NCBI RefSeq assembly: GCF_003173715.1
Contig: NZ_CP029550.1
Location: forward strand, 3,085,501 to 3,149,500
DNA: 64,000 nucleotides
Direction of reading: 5' to 3'
Origin: Methylobacterium durans
GTDB taxonomy: Bacteria; Pseudomonadota; Alphaproteobacteria; Rhizobiales; Beijerinckiaceae
Shown here: positions 1 to 10,426 of the stretch, piece by piece
Numbering within the stretch: the stretch's first letter is position 1
How the letters are laid out: every line of letters starts with the position of its first letter
Translations under genes and position numbers: made by a program
The notes under the pieces: model-generated
Databases searched by the model: none
The model's input: the letters and a program-made list of their open reading frames with translations, nothing else
Told to the model about the DNA's origin: nothing

Positions 1-1
1 G

Positions 2-496
2 GCGGATGCGGCCGACCGGTCGCAATCGACCGCCCAGCACGGGGCAGCGAAGCCGGCTGAGCGCGCCGCCGCGGACGAGCCGGCGGCGGCCGAGGCCGGC
101 GCGCAATCGGCCCTCAGGCGCGACGAGGTTCCGCCCCAGCCTGCCGCCTCCGGCGCGAGCGAGGGCGAGATCGCGGCCGAGGCCGAGGAGAGCCGCATCG
201 AGGCGAAGCTCGCCGAACTGCCGAAGGACGCGAGCCCCGAGCAGAGGGCGGATGCCGTCGGCACGAGGCCCGCGGGTCTCGACGCGGCGCGGGCCGGTCA
301 GCCCGACGCGCTGACGCGCATCAGGGGCATCGGACCCGGCAACGAGCGCCGCCTGCACGCGCTCGGTATCTACCATTTCGACCAGATCGCCGCTTGGACC
401 CGTGACGAGATCGCCTGGGTCGGCACCTACCTCGCCTTCCCCGGCCGGATCGACCGCGAGGATTGGGTGGGGCAGGCCAAGGCGCTGAGCCGCTAG
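2..496 (+). CDS. nuoE: NADH-quinone oxidoreductase subunit E, C-terminal part (5' end outside window)
   Basis: Frame 2 is open from the window edge to a TAG at 494-496, giving 164 residues. The visible part is not the 2Fe-2S thioredoxin-like core of NuoE but a C-terminal extension: an Ala/Glu-rich low-complexity linker, then about 60 residues carrying the helix-hairpin-helix-like motif [19 protein letters not shown] (about 319-375). Long NuoE tails of this kind are known in alphaproteobacteria. The assignment rests on this tail and on nuoF starting 17 bases downstream. The core with its cysteines lies outside the window and cannot be checked. Confidence 0.8.
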   Translation, partial: ADAADRSQSTAQHGAAKPAERAAADEPAAAEAGAQSALRRDEVPPQPAASGASEGEIAAEAEESRIEAKLAELPKDASPEQRADAVGTRPAGLDAARAGQPDALTRIRGIGPGNERRLHALGIYHFDQIAAWTRDEIAWVGTYLAFPGRIDREDWVGQAKALSR

Positions 497-513
497 GGCA
501 GGGGGACGTCGAC

Positions 514-1815
514 ATGCTCTCCGATCAGGATCGCATCTTCACCAACCTCTACGGCCTGCACTCGCCGGGCCTGGAGGCTGCCAAGCAGCGCGGGGCCTGG
601 GACGGCACCAAGTTCCTCCTGGAAATGGGCCGCGACTGGATCATCGAGGAGATGAAGGCTTCGGGGCTGCGCGGCCGCGGCGGCGCCGGCTTCCCGACCG
701 GGCTCAAATGGTCCTTCATGCCCAAGAAGTCCGACGGGCGCCCGCATTACCTCGTGGTCAACGCCGACGAGTCGGAGCCGGGCACCTGCAAGGACCGGGA
801 GATCATGCGGCACGACCCGCATCTCCTGATCGAGGGCTGCATGCTCGCCTCGTTCGCGATGAACGCGCATGCCTGCTACGTCTACATCCGCGGCGAGTAC
901 GTCGCCGAGAAGCATGCCCTGCAGCGCGCCGTCGACGAGGCCTACGAGGCCCGCCTCGTCGGCCAGGACAACGTGCACGGCTACCCCTTCGACATCTACG
1001 TCCACCACGGGGCGGGCGCCTACATCTGCGGCGAGGAGACGGCGCTCATCGAGAGCCTCGAGGGCAAGAAAGGCATGCCGCGCCTCAAGCCCCCGTTCCC
1101 GGCCAATATGGGCCTCTATGGCTGCCCCACGACGGTCAACAACGTCGAGTCGATCGCGGTGGCCGGCACCATCCTGCGCCGCGGCGGCGCGTGGTTCGCG
1201 GGCCTCGGGGGCAAGAACAACACCGGCACGAAGCTGTTCTGCGTCTCCGGCCACGTCAACAAGCCCTGCAACGTCGAGGAGGAGCTCGGGATCACCTTCC
1301 GCGAGCTGATCGACAAGCATTGCGGCGGCATGCGCGGCGGCTGGGACAACCTGCTCTGCTCGATCCCCGGCGGCTCCTCGGTGCCGCTGGTGCCGGCCGA
1401 GCAGATCATCGACGCCAAGATGGACTTCGACACCCTGCGCAACCTCGGCTCCGGCCTCGGCACCGCGGCGGTGATCGTCCTCGACAGATCCACCGACATC
1501 GTCCAGGCGATCGCCCGCATCGCCTATTTCTACAAGCACGAGAGCTGCGGCCAGTGCACGCCCTGCCGCGAGGGCACGGGCTGGATGTGGCGCGTGATGC
1601 TGCGCATGGCGGAAGGGCGCGCCCAGAAGCGCGAGATCGACATGCTGTTCGACGTGACGAAGCAGATCGAGGGCCACACGATCTGCGCGCTCGGCGACGC
1701 CGCGGCCTGGCCGATCCAGGGCCTGATCCGGCACTACCGTCCCGAGATCGAGAAGCGGATCGACCGCTACAGCGCCAACCCGCACAGCGACCCCGTGCCG
1801 ATGGCGGCGGAGTGA
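514..1815 (+). CDS. nuoF: NADH-quinone oxidoreductase subunit F (NADH/FMN-binding)
   Basis: 433 residues, the usual NuoF length. It oxidises NADH and passes electrons through FMN to the N3 4Fe-4S cluster in the peripheral arm of complex I. The glycine-rich NADH/FMN segment [16 protein letters not shown] is at residues 51-66. Cluster cysteines are seen at C345, C348 and C351 ([12 protein letters not shown]) and C391 (TICALGD). The frame is open further upstream, but ATG 514 (MLSDQDRIF) matches the family N-terminus and avoids overlap with nuoE. It is followed after 40 bases by nuoG in the same operon. Confidence 0.97.
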   Translation: MLSDQDRIFTNLYGLHSPGLEAAKQRGAWDGTKFLLEMGRDWIIEEMKASGLRGRGGAGFPTGLKWSFMPKKSDGRPHYLVVNADESEPGTCKDREIMRHDPHLLIEGCMLASFAMNAHACYVYIRGEYVAEKHALQRAVDEAYEARLVGQDNVHGYPFDIYVHHGAGAYICGEETALIESLEGKKGMPRLKPPFPANMGLYGCPTTVNNVESIAVAGTILRRGGAWFAGLGGKNNTGTKLFCVSGHVNKPCNVEEELGITFRELIDKHCGGMRGGWDNLLCSIPGGSSVPLVPAEQIIDAKMDFDTLRNLGSGLGTAAVIVLDRSTDIVQAIARIAYFYKHESCGQCTPCREGTGWMWRVMLRMAEGRAQKREIDMLFDVTKQIEGHTICALGDAAAWPIQGLIRHYRPEIEKRIDRYSANPHSDPVPMAAE

Positions 1816-1855
1816 TCACGCCCGCCGCGATGCAGTTCGAGACTGAGAAGCACGT

Positions 1856-3937
1856 ATGACCAAGATCGTCGTCGACGGCACCGAGGTCGATGTCCCGGCC
1901 GAGTACACCCTGCTCCAGGCCTGCGAGGTCGCGGGCGCGGAGATCCCGCGCTTCTGCTTCCACGAGCGGCTGTCGATCGCCGGCAATTGCCGCATGTGCC
2001 TCGTGGAGCTGAAAGGCGCGCCGAAGCCGGTCGCCTCCTGCGCCTACGCGGTGAAGGATTGCCGGCCGGGCCCGAACGGCGAGCCGCCGGAGGTGCTGAC
2101 GCGCTCCGGCCAGACCAAGAAGGCCCGCGAGGGGGTGATGGAGTTCCTCCTCATCAATCACCCGCTGGATTGCCCGATCTGCGACCAGGGCGGCCATTGC
2201 GACCTGCAGGATCAGGCGATGGCCTACGGCGTCGACTCGACCCGCTACGGCGAGAACAAGCGCGCCGTCGAGGAGAAGTACATCGGCCCGCTGGTGCGGA
2301 CGGCCATGAACCGCTGCATCCACTGCACCCGCTGCGTGCGCTTCCTCGCGGAGGTGGCCGGCGTTCCGGATCTCGGCGCGATCGGCCGCGGCGAGGACAT
2401 GGAGATCACGAGCTACCTTGAGCAGGCGATGCATTCCGAGCTGCAGGGGAACGTCGCCGACCTCTGCCCGGTGGGCGCGCTCGTGCACAAGCCGCAGAGC
2501 TACAACGTCCGCCCCTGGGAGCTGACCAAGACCGACTCGGTCGACGTGATGGACGCGGTCGGCTCGGCGATCCGCGTCGATTCCCGCGGCCGCGAGGTCA
2601 TGCAGATCGAGCCGCGCGTCAACGAGGCGATCAACGAGGAGTGGATCTCCGATAAGACCCGCCACTCCGTCGACGGGTTGCGCCTGCAGCGCCTCGACCG
2701 ACCGTATCTGCGCGAGAACGGGCGGCTTCGTCCCGCCACCTGGGGCGAGGCCTTCGGCGCCATCGCCGCCCGGATGAAGGGTGCGGACCCGAAGCGGGTG
2801 GGCGCCCTCGTCGGCGACCTCGCGGCCGTGGAGGAGACCTTCGCGCTGAAGGCCTTGATGACGGCACTGGGCGTGGCGAACCTCGACTGCAGGCAGGCGG
2901 GCGAGAAGCTCGATCCGGCCTGGGGCCGGGCCGCCTACACGTTCGGGCCGACCATTCCCGGCATCGAGGAGGCGGATGCGATCCTGCTCGTCGGCGCCAA
3001 CCCGCGCCTCGAGGCGTCGCTCCTCAACGTCCGCATCCGCAAGCGCTGGCGCATGGGCCCGCTGCCGGTCGGACTGATCGGCGAGCCGGCGGACCTCACC
3101 TATCCCCACATCCAACTCGGCGCCGGCCCTGAGACGCTGGCCGACATCGCCGCGGGCAGGCACAGCTTCGCCGAGACGCTGAAGGCGGCCGCGAAGCCGG
3201 TCGTGATCGTGGGCATGGGCGCGCTCGCGCGCCCGGACGGCGCCGCGATCCTCGCCGCCGCCGCGGCACTGGCGAAGGATGTCGGCGCGGTGAGCCCGGA
3301 GTGGCACGGCTTCGGTGTGCTGCACACGGCGGCCGCCCGCGTCGGCGCCCTCGATCTCGGCTTCGTGCCGGGCGATGGCGGCCTCGACGTCGCCGGGATG
3401 GTCGCGCCCGGCGCCCTCGACGTGATTTTCAATCTCGGCGCCGACGAGGTCGAGATCGGCGCGGGCGCCTTCGTGGTCTACCAGGGCACCCACGGCGACC
3501 GCGGCGCCTCCCGCGCCGACGTGATCCTGCCGGGCGGCGCCTACACCGAGAAGAACGCGACCTACGTCAACCTCGAGGGCCGCGTGCAATGGGCGAACCG
3601 CTCGTCCTTCCCGCCGGGCGACGCCCGTGAGGATTGGGCGATCCTGCGCGCCCTCTCCGACGTGCTGGGCCAACGCCTGCCCTACGACTCGCTGACCGCG
3701 CTCCGCCGGGCGCTCTACGCCGACCACCCGCATCTCGCGGCGGTCGACGCGGTGGAGCCGTCCGACGCAGTCGCTGCGGTCGATACCCTGGCCGGTCTCG
3801 GCGGCACGCCCGGTCGCGAGCCGTTCCGCTCGCCGATCCTCGACTTCTACCTCACCAACCCGATCGCCCGCGCCTCGCGGGTGCTCGCCGAGTGCTCGAG
3901 CCTCGCCCGCGGGCGCGCGCTCGAGGCCGCGGAATAA
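1856..3937 (+). CDS. nuoG: NADH-quinone oxidoreductase subunit G
   Basis: 693 residues, the length of the mitochondrial-type NuoG/NDUFS1 rather than the longer E. coli form. The N-terminal 2Fe-2S ferredoxin domain has [15 protein letters not shown]. It is followed by the His/Cys ligand region ([19 protein letters not shown]), a 4Fe-4S segment ([10 protein letters not shown]) and a molybdopterin-oxidoreductase-like C-terminal fold that no longer binds the cofactor in this family. It relays electrons from NuoF towards NuoI. ATG 1856 starts the conserved [11 protein letters not shown]. The stop is 11 bases before nuoH. Confidence 0.97.
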   Translation: MTKIVVDGTEVDVPAEYTLLQACEVAGAEIPRFCFHERLSIAGNCRMCLVELKGAPKPVASCAYAVKDCRPGPNGEPPEVLTRSGQTKKAREGVMEFLLINHPLDCPICDQGGHCDLQDQAMAYGVDSTRYGENKRAVEEKYIGPLVRTAMNRCIHCTRCVRFLAEVAGVPDLGAIGRGEDMEITSYLEQAMHSELQGNVADLCPVGALVHKPQSYNVRPWELTKTDSVDVMDAVGSAIRVDSRGREVMQIEPRVNEAINEEWISDKTRHSVDGLRLQRLDRPYLRENGRLRPATWGEAFGAIAARMKGADPKRVGALVGDLAAVEETFALKALMTALGVANLDCRQAGEKLDPAWGRAAYTFGPTIPGIEEADAILLVGANPRLEASLLNVRIRKRWRMGPLPVGLIGEPADLTYPHIQLGAGPETLADIAAGRHSFAETLKAAAKPVVIVGMGALARPDGAAILAAAAALAKDVGAVSPEWHGFGVLHTAAARVGALDLGFVPGDGGLDVAGMVAPGALDVIFNLGADEVEIGAGAFVVYQGTHGDRGASRADVILPGGAYTEKNATYVNLEGRVQWANRSSFPPGDAREDWAILRALSDVLGQRLPYDSLTALRRALYADHPHLAAVDAVEPSDAVAAVDTLAGLGGTPGREPFRSPILDFYLTNPIARASRVLAECSSLARGRALEAAE

Positions 3938-3948
3938 GGCCCGCACCG

Positions 3949-4971
3949 ATGACCTTCTGGGAAGTGCTCGGCACCGTCCTCCTGATCGCGCTGAAGAGCT
4001 TCGTGCTGCTCGCCGCGCTCCTCGTCTTCATCGCCTACGCGCTCTTGGCCGACCGGAAGATCTGGGCGGCCGTGCAACTGCGCCGCGGCCCGAACGTGGT
4101 CGGGCCCTGGGGCCTGCTGCAATCCTTCGCCGACCTGCTGAAGTTCGTCCTCAAGGAGCCCGTGATCCCGGCGGGCGCCAACAAGGCCATCTTCCTCCTG
4201 GCGCCCCTCGTCTTCGCGACGCTGGCGCTCGCCTCCTGGGCGGTGATCCCGCTGGCCGAGGGCTGGGCCATCGCCGACATCAACGTCGGCATCACCTACA
4301 TCTTCGCGATCTCGTCGCTCGGCGTCTACGGCGTCATCATGGGTGGCTGGGCCTCGAACTCGAAATACGCCTTCCTCGGCGCGCTCCGCTCGGCCGCCCA
4401 GATGATCTCCTACGAGGTCTCCCTCGGCTTCGTGATCATCTGCGTGCTGCTCTGCGCGGGAAGCCTCAACCTCTCGCGCATCGTGATGGCGCAGGACACG
4501 AGCCTCGGCATCCTCGGCTGGTACTGGCTCTGGCTGTTCCCGATGTTCGTGGTGTTCTTCATCTCGGCGCTCGCCGAGACGAACCGCCCGCCCTTCGACC
4601 TGCCGGAGGCCGAATCCGAGCTCGTGGCCGGCTACATGGTCGAATACTCCTCCACCCCGTACCTGCTCTTCATGCTCGGCGAGTACGTGGCGATCATGAC
4701 CATGTGCGCGCTCGGCACCGTGCTCTTCCTCGGCGGCTGGCTCTCGCCGATCCCGTTCGCGCCCTTCACCTGGGTGCCGGGCGTGATCTGGTTCGCGATC
4801 AAGGCGAGCTTCCTGTTCTTCATGATCGCCATGGTGAAGGCCATGGTGCCCCGCTATCGCTACGACCAGCTCATGCGGCTGGGCTGGAAGGTCTTCCTGC
4901 CGCTCTCGCTGATCTCGGTCGTCGTCGTCGCCTTCGTCCTCAAGCTCACCGGCCTCGCGCCGGGCGCCTGA
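3949..4971 (+). CDS. nuoH: NADH-quinone oxidoreductase subunit H
   Basis: 340 residues, a multi-pass membrane protein at the base of complex I that helps form the quinone chamber. Recognisable segments are the hydrophobic N-terminus [18 protein letters not shown], the motif [21 protein letters not shown], split by me as [11 protein letters not shown] and [10 protein letters not shown], and [20 protein letters not shown] ([11 protein letters not shown] is diagnostic). The open frame extends far upstream inside nuoG. ATG 3949 is chosen because it gives the family length and lies 11 bases after the nuoG stop. Confidence 0.97.
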   Translation: MTFWEVLGTVLLIALKSFVLLAALLVFIAYALLADRKIWAAVQLRRGPNVVGPWGLLQSFADLLKFVLKEPVIPAGANKAIFLLAPLVFATLALASWAVIPLAEGWAIADINVGITYIFAISSLGVYGVIMGGWASNSKYAFLGALRSAAQMISYEVSLGFVIICVLLCAGSLNLSRIVMAQDTSLGILGWYWLWLFPMFVVFFISALAETNRPPFDLPEAESELVAGYMVEYSSTPYLLFMLGEYVAIMTMCALGTVLFLGGWLSPIPFAPFTWVPGVIWFAIKASFLFFMIAMVKAMVPRYRYDQLMRLGWKVFLPLSLISVVVVAFVLKLTGLAPGA

Positions 4972-4996
4972 GCCACAGCCAATCGGAGATCGCGCC

Positions 4997-5485
4997 ATGA
5001 AGCTCGATCAGGTCGCCAAGGGCCTTCTGCTCAAGGAGTTCGTGTCGGGGTTCGCCCTCGCCATGAAGTACTTCTTCAAGCCCAAGGCCACGATCAACTA
5101 CCCCTTCGAGATGGGCCACCGCGGCCCGCGCTTCCGGGGCGAGCATGCGCTGCGCCGCTACCCGAACGGCGAGGAGCGCTGCATCGCCTGCAAGCTCTGC
5201 GAGGCGATCTGCCCGGCCCAGGCCATCACCATCGAGGCGGGCCCCCGCCGCAACGACGGCACGCGGCGCACCACGCGCTACGACATCGACATGGTGAAGT
5301 GCATCTATTGCGGCATGTGCCAGGAGGCCTGCCCGGTGGACGCCATCGTCGAGGGGCCGAATTTCGAGTTCTCGGTCGAGACCCGCGAGGAGCTTCTCTA
5401 CGACAAGGAGAAGCTGCTCCTGAACGGGGACCGCTGGGAGCGCGAGATCGCTCGCAACATCGCGATGGACGCCCCCTATCGCTAG
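4997..5485 (+). CDS. nuoI: NADH-quinone oxidoreductase subunit I (two 4Fe-4S clusters)
   Basis: 162 residues, the alphaproteobacterial/mitochondrial TYKY-type length. Two ferredoxin motifs hold clusters N6a and N6b: [12 protein letters not shown] and [12 protein letters not shown]. These pass electrons from NuoG towards N2 in NuoB. The N-terminal amphipathic segment ([19 protein letters not shown]) contacts the membrane arm. ATG 4997 follows the nuoH stop by 25 bases. A 123-bp spacer without an obvious terminator separates it from nuoJ. Confidence 0.97.
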   Translation: MKLDQVAKGLLLKEFVSGFALAMKYFFKPKATINYPFEMGHRGPRFRGEHALRRYPNGEERCIACKLCEAICPAQAITIEAGPRRNDGTRRTTRYDIDMVKCIYCGMCQEACPVDAIVEGPNFEFSVETREELLYDKEKLLLNGDRWEREIARNIAMDAPYR

Positions 5486-5608
5486 AGCCAAACCGAAGCC
5501 CACGCTGTTGTGCCGTGCAGCAGCGGGGCCTATAGACGGGCCGCCCGCGCGACCTGATCGTTCACGAGGCAGAAGGGGCCGCGCCACGCGGCTGACGCCG
5601 ACAATCCG

Positions 5609-6229
5609 ATGACTGCAGCCGCCGCCTTCTTCTACCTGTTCGCGAGCGTCGCCATCGCCTCGGGCTTCATGGTGATCGCCTCCCGCAATCCCGTCGCCTC
5701 GGTGCTGTTCCTGATCTTGGCCTTCGTCAACGCGGCCGGTCTGTTCGTGCTGATGGGCGCCGAGTTCCTGGCCATGATTCTCGTCGTCGTCTACGTCGGC
5801 GCGGTCGCGGTGCTGTTCCTGTTCGTCGTGATGATGCTCGACGTCGACTTCGCGGAGCTGCGCCAGGGCTTCCAGCAATACCTGCCGGTCGGTGCGCTGA
5901 TCGGCGCGATCTTCCTGATCGAGCTCGTCCTCGTGGTCGGCTCCTGGACGATCGATCCCGGCCTCGTCCAGGCGCCGCTCGGCAACGTCGCGGCGGGCGA
6001 GAGCTTCACGAACACCGCCGCGCTCGGCCGCGTGCTCTACACGGAATACGCTTACTTCTTCCAGATCGCGGGCCTCGTGCTCCTCGTCGCGATGATCGGC
6101 GCGATCGTGCTGACGCTGCGCGACCGGCCGGGCGTGAAGCGCCAGAACATCGCGGTCCAGAACGCTCGCACGCAGGGCATGGCCGTCGAGACCCGCAAGG
6201 TGCCCTCGCGCCAGGGCGTCGAGGTCTGA
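5609..6229 (+). CDS. nuoJ: NADH-quinone oxidoreductase subunit J
   Basis: 206 residues with five hydrophobic segments in the first 170 and a charged cytoplasmic tail. NuoJ (ND6) is a proton-channel-linking membrane subunit of complex I. The family stretch [20 protein letters not shown] is at about residues 27-46, and the conserved [20 protein letters not shown] region follows. The second half of the coupling helix region ends in [11 protein letters not shown], typical of alphaproteobacterial NuoJ. It lies between nuoI and nuoK in the standard order. Confidence 0.96.
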   Translation: MTAAAAFFYLFASVAIASGFMVIASRNPVASVLFLILAFVNAAGLFVLMGAEFLAMILVVVYVGAVAVLFLFVVMMLDVDFAELRQGFQQYLPVGALIGAIFLIELVLVVGSWTIDPGLVQAPLGNVAAGESFTNTAALGRVLYTEYAYFFQIAGLVLLVAMIGAIVLTLRDRPGVKRQNIAVQNARTQGMAVETRKVPSRQGVEV

Positions 6230-6232
6230 AAT

Positions 6233-6338
6233 CCTCCCTCCCCGTGCGGGGAGGGACCGAAGGGTGGCGGCGCCGGACGAGGCTCGGCGGTGCCTCCGAA
6301 AACGATCCCCGCCTCCGCCTCCCCCGCAGGGGGAGGAG
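6233..6338 (+). repeat. Palindromic repeat unit between nuoJ and nuoK
   Basis: Two short perfect palindromes flank this spacer: ccctcccc/ggggaggg with a 4-base loop at 6236-6255, and cctccccc/gggggagg with a 3-base loop at 6318-6336. The second ends about 25 bases before the nuoK start and adjoins its gaggaaa ribosome-binding site. The pair resembles a REP-type element (related half unit at 14394-14417). It has no coding content. Confidence 0.6.
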
Positions 6339-6362
6339 AGCAGGTCGGAGCTTGAGGAAACG

Positions 6363-6668
6363 ATGATCGGACTGAGCCACTACCTCACGGTCGCCGCGAT
6401 CCTGTTCACGCTCGGCGTGCTCGGCATCTTCATCAACCGCAAGAACGTCATCGTGATCCTGATGTCGGTGGAGCTGATCCTGCTCGCCGTGAACATCAAC
6501 CTCGTGGCGTTCTCCACCCATCTCAATGACATCACGGGGCAGGTCTTCGCGCTGTTCGTCCTCACGGTCGCCGCCGCGGAGGCCGCCATCGGCCTCGCCA
6601 TCCTCGTCGTGTTCTTCCGAAACCGCGGCTCCATCGCGGTCGAGGACGTGAGCATGATGAAGGGCTGA
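6363..6668 (+). CDS. nuoK: NADH-quinone oxidoreductase subunit K
   Basis: 101 residues with three membrane helices, exactly the NuoK (ND4L) size. The conserved second helix has the membrane glutamate ([18 protein letters not shown]), and a second acidic position is in the third helix ([14 protein letters not shown]); both belong to the proton path. The frame is open upstream through the palindromic spacer. ATG 6363, preceded by ttgaggaaacg, gives the family N-terminus [10 protein letters not shown]. Confidence 0.97.
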   Translation: MIGLSHYLTVAAILFTLGVLGIFINRKNVIVILMSVELILLAVNINLVAFSTHLNDITGQVFALFVLTVAAAEAAIGLAILVVFFRNRGSIAVEDVSMMKG

Positions 6669-6745
6669 CGCGAAGTCGCCGCCTGGACCCCCTTGGACTC
6701 GACGCGCGGCCGACGACGCCGCGCGAGGCCGGACGCTAGAGAACG

Positions 6746-8857
6746 ATGTATCACGCGATCGTCTTCTTCCCCCTCATCGGCGCGCTCGTCGCCGGCCTGT
6801 TCGGCCGCTACCTCGGCGCGCGGGTCTGCGAGTACATCACCACGAGTTGCCTCGCCTTCGCGGCGCTGCTCTCCTGGGGCGTCTTCTTCGAGGGAGGCGA
6901 CCACGCGACGCGCGTGCAGGTCGCGACCTGGTTCACGGCAGGCGACCTCGTCGTCGATTGGGCCTTCCGCATCGACACGTTGACCAAGGTGATGCTCGTC
7001 GTCGTCACCACGGTCTCGACCCTCGTGCACTTCTACTCCATCGGCTACATGGAGGAGGATCCGCACCGGCCGCGCTTCTTCGCTTACCTGTCGCTGTTCA
7101 CCTTCGCCATGCTGATGCTGGTGACGGCCGACAACCTCGTGCAGATGTTCTTCGGCTGGGAAGGCGTCGGACTCGCCTCCTACCTGCTGATCGGCTTCTG
7201 GTACGAGAAGCCCTCCGCGAACGCCGCCGCGATGAAGGCCTTCATCGTCAACCGCGTCGGCGATTTCGGCTTCTCCCTCGGCATTTTCCTCGTCTTCGTT
7301 CTGTTCAACTCGGTCGCCTTCGACGGCATCTTCCCCCGCGTGAACGAGCTCAAGGACGCGCATTTCCACTTCCTCGGCTACGATTGGCACGCCCTGACGC
7401 TCGCCTGCCTGCTCCTGTTCATGGGCGCGATGGGCAAGTCGGCGCAGTTCCTGCTGCACACGTGGTTGCCCGACGCCATGGAGGGACCGACACCGGTCTC
7501 GGCGCTGATCCACGCCGCCACTATGGTGACGGCCGGTGTCTTCATGGTGGCGCGCCTCTCGCCGCTGTTCGAGCTCGCCCCGAACGCGCTCATCGTCGTC
7601 ACGGTCATCGGCGGCATCACCGCCTTCTTCGCCGCGACCGTCGGCCTCGTGCAGAACGACATCAAGCGGGTCATCGCCTACTCGACCTGCTCGCAGCTCG
7701 GCTACATGTTCGTGGCGCTGGGCGTCGGCGCCTACTCGGTCGGCATCTTCCACCTGTTCACGCACGCCTTCTTCAAGGCGCTGCTCTTCCTCGGGGCCGG
7801 CTCGGTCATCCACGCGATGCACCACGAGCAGGACATGCGGAACATGGGGGCGTTGCGTCCCTACATCCCCTTCACCACCGCCATGATGGCGATCGGCACG
7901 CTCGCTCTGATCGGCTTCCCCTTCACGGCCGGCTACTACTCGAAGGACGCGATCATCGAGGCGGCCTACGCCTCGACGCGGCCGGGCCACACGCTGGCCT
8001 TCATGGCGACCGTGATCGCCGCCTTCTTCACCTCGTTCTATTCCTGGCGCCTGTTCTTCATGACCTTCGAGGGCCCGGCCCGCTGGGTCGACCACGGCGC
8101 GCACGGGCATGACGACCACCACGCGGCCGTCGCGCATGCGGGCGCTCACGGCCATGCCGACGCGCATCAGGCGGACGGGCTGCCCGGCCATCACGAGGGC
8201 GTCGCGCACGACGATAAGGGCCACGACGTCGAGCCCGCCTCGCACAGCGCCATCGAGCACCACGACCACCACCCGCACACGCCGCACGAGAGCCCGCTCA
8301 CGATGACGATCCCGCTGGCGATCCTCGCCTTCGGGGCGTTGTTCGCCGGCCTGATCTTCAAGGACCGCTTCATCGGCGAGGGCATGGAGGCGTTCTGGGG
8401 CCACGCGCTCGCGCACGGGCCGGACAACCACATCATGCACGAGATGCATCACGTCCCGGGCTGGGTCGTGTCCTCGCCCTTCATCATGCTGGTGCTCGGC
8501 TTCCTGCTCGCCTTCTGGATGTACATCCGCCGGCCGGAACTGCCGGGCCGCCTCGCCGCGCAGCAGCCGGTCCTGTACCGGTTCCTCCTCAACAAGTGGT
8601 ACTTCGACGAGATCTACGACCGCATCTTCGTGCGGCCGGCCAAGGATTTCGGCCTGTTCCTCTGGAAGGAGGGCGACGGCCGCGTCATCGACGGGATGGG
8701 CCCGAACGGCATCGCCGCCCGCGTGGTGGACGTGACTCGCGGCGTGGTCCGCCTCCAGACCGGCTACGTCTACCACTATGCCTTCGTGATGCTCGTCGGC
8801 GTCGCCGGCCTGATCAGCTGGTACCTGATGTCCGGCCTGCCGAAGGGCGGGCACTGA
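6746..8857 (+). CDS. nuoL: NADH-quinone oxidoreductase subunit L with a His-rich loop
   Basis: 703 residues, an antiporter-like membrane subunit (ND5) at the distal end of the proton-pumping arm, with the long lateral helix at the C-terminus. Family motifs include [39 protein letters not shown] and the channel lysine region ([18 protein letters not shown]). Residues about 450-517 form a hydrophilic insertion very rich in His (for example [20 protein letters not shown]) between membrane segments. Such loops occur in some alphaproteobacterial NuoL; a metal-binding role is only inferred. Confidence 0.97.
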   Translation: MYHAIVFFPLIGALVAGLFGRYLGARVCEYITTSCLAFAALLSWGVFFEGGDHATRVQVATWFTAGDLVVDWAFRIDTLTKVMLVVVTTVSTLVHFYSIGYMEEDPHRPRFFAYLSLFTFAMLMLVTADNLVQMFFGWEGVGLASYLLIGFWYEKPSANAAAMKAFIVNRVGDFGFSLGIFLVFVLFNSVAFDGIFPRVNELKDAHFHFLGYDWHALTLACLLLFMGAMGKSAQFLLHTWLPDAMEGPTPVSALIHAATMVTAGVFMVARLSPLFELAPNALIVVTVIGGITAFFAATVGLVQNDIKRVIAYSTCSQLGYMFVALGVGAYSVGIFHLFTHAFFKALLFLGAGSVIHAMHHEQDMRNMGALRPYIPFTTAMMAIGTLALIGFPFTAGYYSKDAIIEAAYASTRPGHTLAFMATVIAAFFTSFYSWRLFFMTFEGPARWVDHGAHGHDDHHAAVAHAGAHGHADAHQADGLPGHHEGVAHDDKGHDVEPASHSAIEHHDHHPHTPHESPLTMTIPLAILAFGALFAGLIFKDRFIGEGMEAFWGHALAHGPDNHIMHEMHHVPGWVVSSPFIMLVLGFLLAFWMYIRRPELPGRLAAQQPVLYRFLLNKWYFDEIYDRIFVRPAKDFGLFLWKEGDGRVIDGMGPNGIAARVVDVTRGVVRLQTGYVYHYAFVMLVGVAGLISWYLMSGLPKGGH

Positions 8858-8891
8858 TGGCCGTCAACGAGAAGAACGGGAACCTCCGCTG

Positions 8892-10412
8892 ATGTTCGGC
8901 CTCGGCATCCTCTCCGGCCTGCTGATCGTGCCCCTCGCCGGCGCGGCCTTCATCCTCACGCTGAACGGCGACGAGGAGAGCGTGAAGCGCAACGCCCGCT
9001 GGGCGGCGCTCGCGACGACGATCGTCACGTTCCTCCTCTCGCTCGTGGCCTGGGGCCGCTACGACGCGACCTCGTCGAGCTTCCAACTCGTCGAGAGCCA
9101 CGCATGGCTCACTGACACGATCCGCTTCAAGCTCGGCGTCGACGGCTTCTCGATGCCGCTGATCCTGCTCACGACCTTCCTGATGCCGTTCTGCATTGGC
9201 GCCTCGTGGCACGCGATCGAGAGCCGGGTGAAGGAGTACTTCGTCGCCTTCCTGGTCCTCGAGACGACCATGATCGGCGTGTTCCAGGCCCTCGACCTGG
9301 TGCTGTTCTACCTGTTCTTCGAGGCCGGCCTGATCCCGATGTTCCTGATCATCGGCATCTGGGGCGGCAAGCGGCGCATCTACGCGAGCTTCAAGTTCTT
9401 CCTCTACACGCTGCTCGGGTCGGTGCTGATGCTGCTCGCCATCATGGCGATGTACTGGCACGCCGGCACCACCGACATCCCGACGCTCCTGCAGACGCGC
9501 TTCCCGACGCAGATGCAGACCTGGCTCTGGCTCGCCTTCTTCGCCTCGTTTGCCGTGAAGATGCCGATGTGGCCGGTCCATACCTGGCTCCCCGACGCCC
9601 ACGTCGAGGCGCCGACCGCGGGCTCGGTGATCCTGGCCGGCATCCTCCTGAAGATGGGCGGATACGGATTCATCCGGGTCTCGCTGCCGATGTTCCCGGA
9701 CGCCTCGCAGAGCTTCGCGCCCCTCGTGTTCGCCCTCTCCGTGATCGCGATCATCTTCACCTCGCTGATCGCGATGATGCAGACCGACATCAAGAAGCTG
9801 ATCGCCTACTCGTCGGTTGCCCATATGGGCTTCGTGACGCTGGGCCTCTTCACGATGAACGAGCAGGGCATCCAGGGCGCGCTGTTCCTGATGATCTCGC
9901 ACGGCATCGTGTCCGGCGCGCTCTTCCTCTGCGTCGGCGTGATCTACGACCGGATGCACACCCGCGAGATCGCTGCCTATGGCGGCCTCGTGAACCGGAT
10001 GCCGCTCTACGCGGTGGCCATGATGGTCTTCACGATGGCCAATGTCGGCCTGCCGGGGACGTCGGGCTTCGTCGGCGAGTTCCTGGCGATGACCGGCGCC
10101 TTCAAGGCGAATCCGACGGTCGCCTTCTTCTCGGTCTTCGGCATCATCCTGTCGGCGGGCTACGCGCTCTGGCTCTACGCCCGGGTGATCTACGGCAATC
10201 TCGAGAAGCCCTCGCTCAAGGGCATCCTCGATCTCGACAACCGCGAGAAGCTGATCCTCGCGCCGCTCGTCGCGCTGACGATCTATTACGGCGTGCACCC
10301 GGCCCCGATCCTCGACACGTTCGCGCCCTCCACCGAGGCGCTGATGGCGAGCATCAAGACCGCCCTCTCGAACACGCAGACCGCGGCCGCCGCGCTGCCC
10401 GTCGCGCGCTGA
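8892..10412 (+). CDS. nuoM: NADH-quinone oxidoreductase subunit M
   Basis: 506 residues, an antiporter-like proton-pumping subunit (ND4) with about 14 membrane helices. Diagnostic segments are [20 protein letters not shown] (with the conserved Glu), [20 protein letters not shown] and [21 protein letters not shown] 8892 comes 34 bases after the nuoL stop. The start [20 protein letters not shown] is hydrophobic from the beginning, as expected. NuoN follows after 14 bases. Confidence 0.97.
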   Translation: MFGLGILSGLLIVPLAGAAFILTLNGDEESVKRNARWAALATTIVTFLLSLVAWGRYDATSSSFQLVESHAWLTDTIRFKLGVDGFSMPLILLTTFLMPFCIGASWHAIESRVKEYFVAFLVLETTMIGVFQALDLVLFYLFFEAGLIPMFLIIGIWGGKRRIYASFKFFLYTLLGSVLMLLAIMAMYWHAGTTDIPTLLQTRFPTQMQTWLWLAFFASFAVKMPMWPVHTWLPDAHVEAPTAGSVILAGILLKMGGYGFIRVSLPMFPDASQSFAPLVFALSVIAIIFTSLIAMMQTDIKKLIAYSSVAHMGFVTLGLFTMNEQGIQGALFLMISHGIVSGALFLCVGVIYDRMHTREIAAYGGLVNRMPLYAVAMMVFTMANVGLPGTSGFVGEFLAMTGAFKANPTVAFFSVFGIILSAGYALWLYARVIYGNLEKPSLKGILDLDNREKLILAPLVALTIYYGVHPAPILDTFAPSTEALMASIKTALSNTQTAAAALPVAR

Positions 10413-10426
10413 AGGCAAACGGAATC

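Noticed and set aside
1406..3946. An 846-codon minus-strand frame opposite nuoF and nuoG
   Set aside because: Same composition effect; Arg/His/Ala-rich product without recognisable domains.
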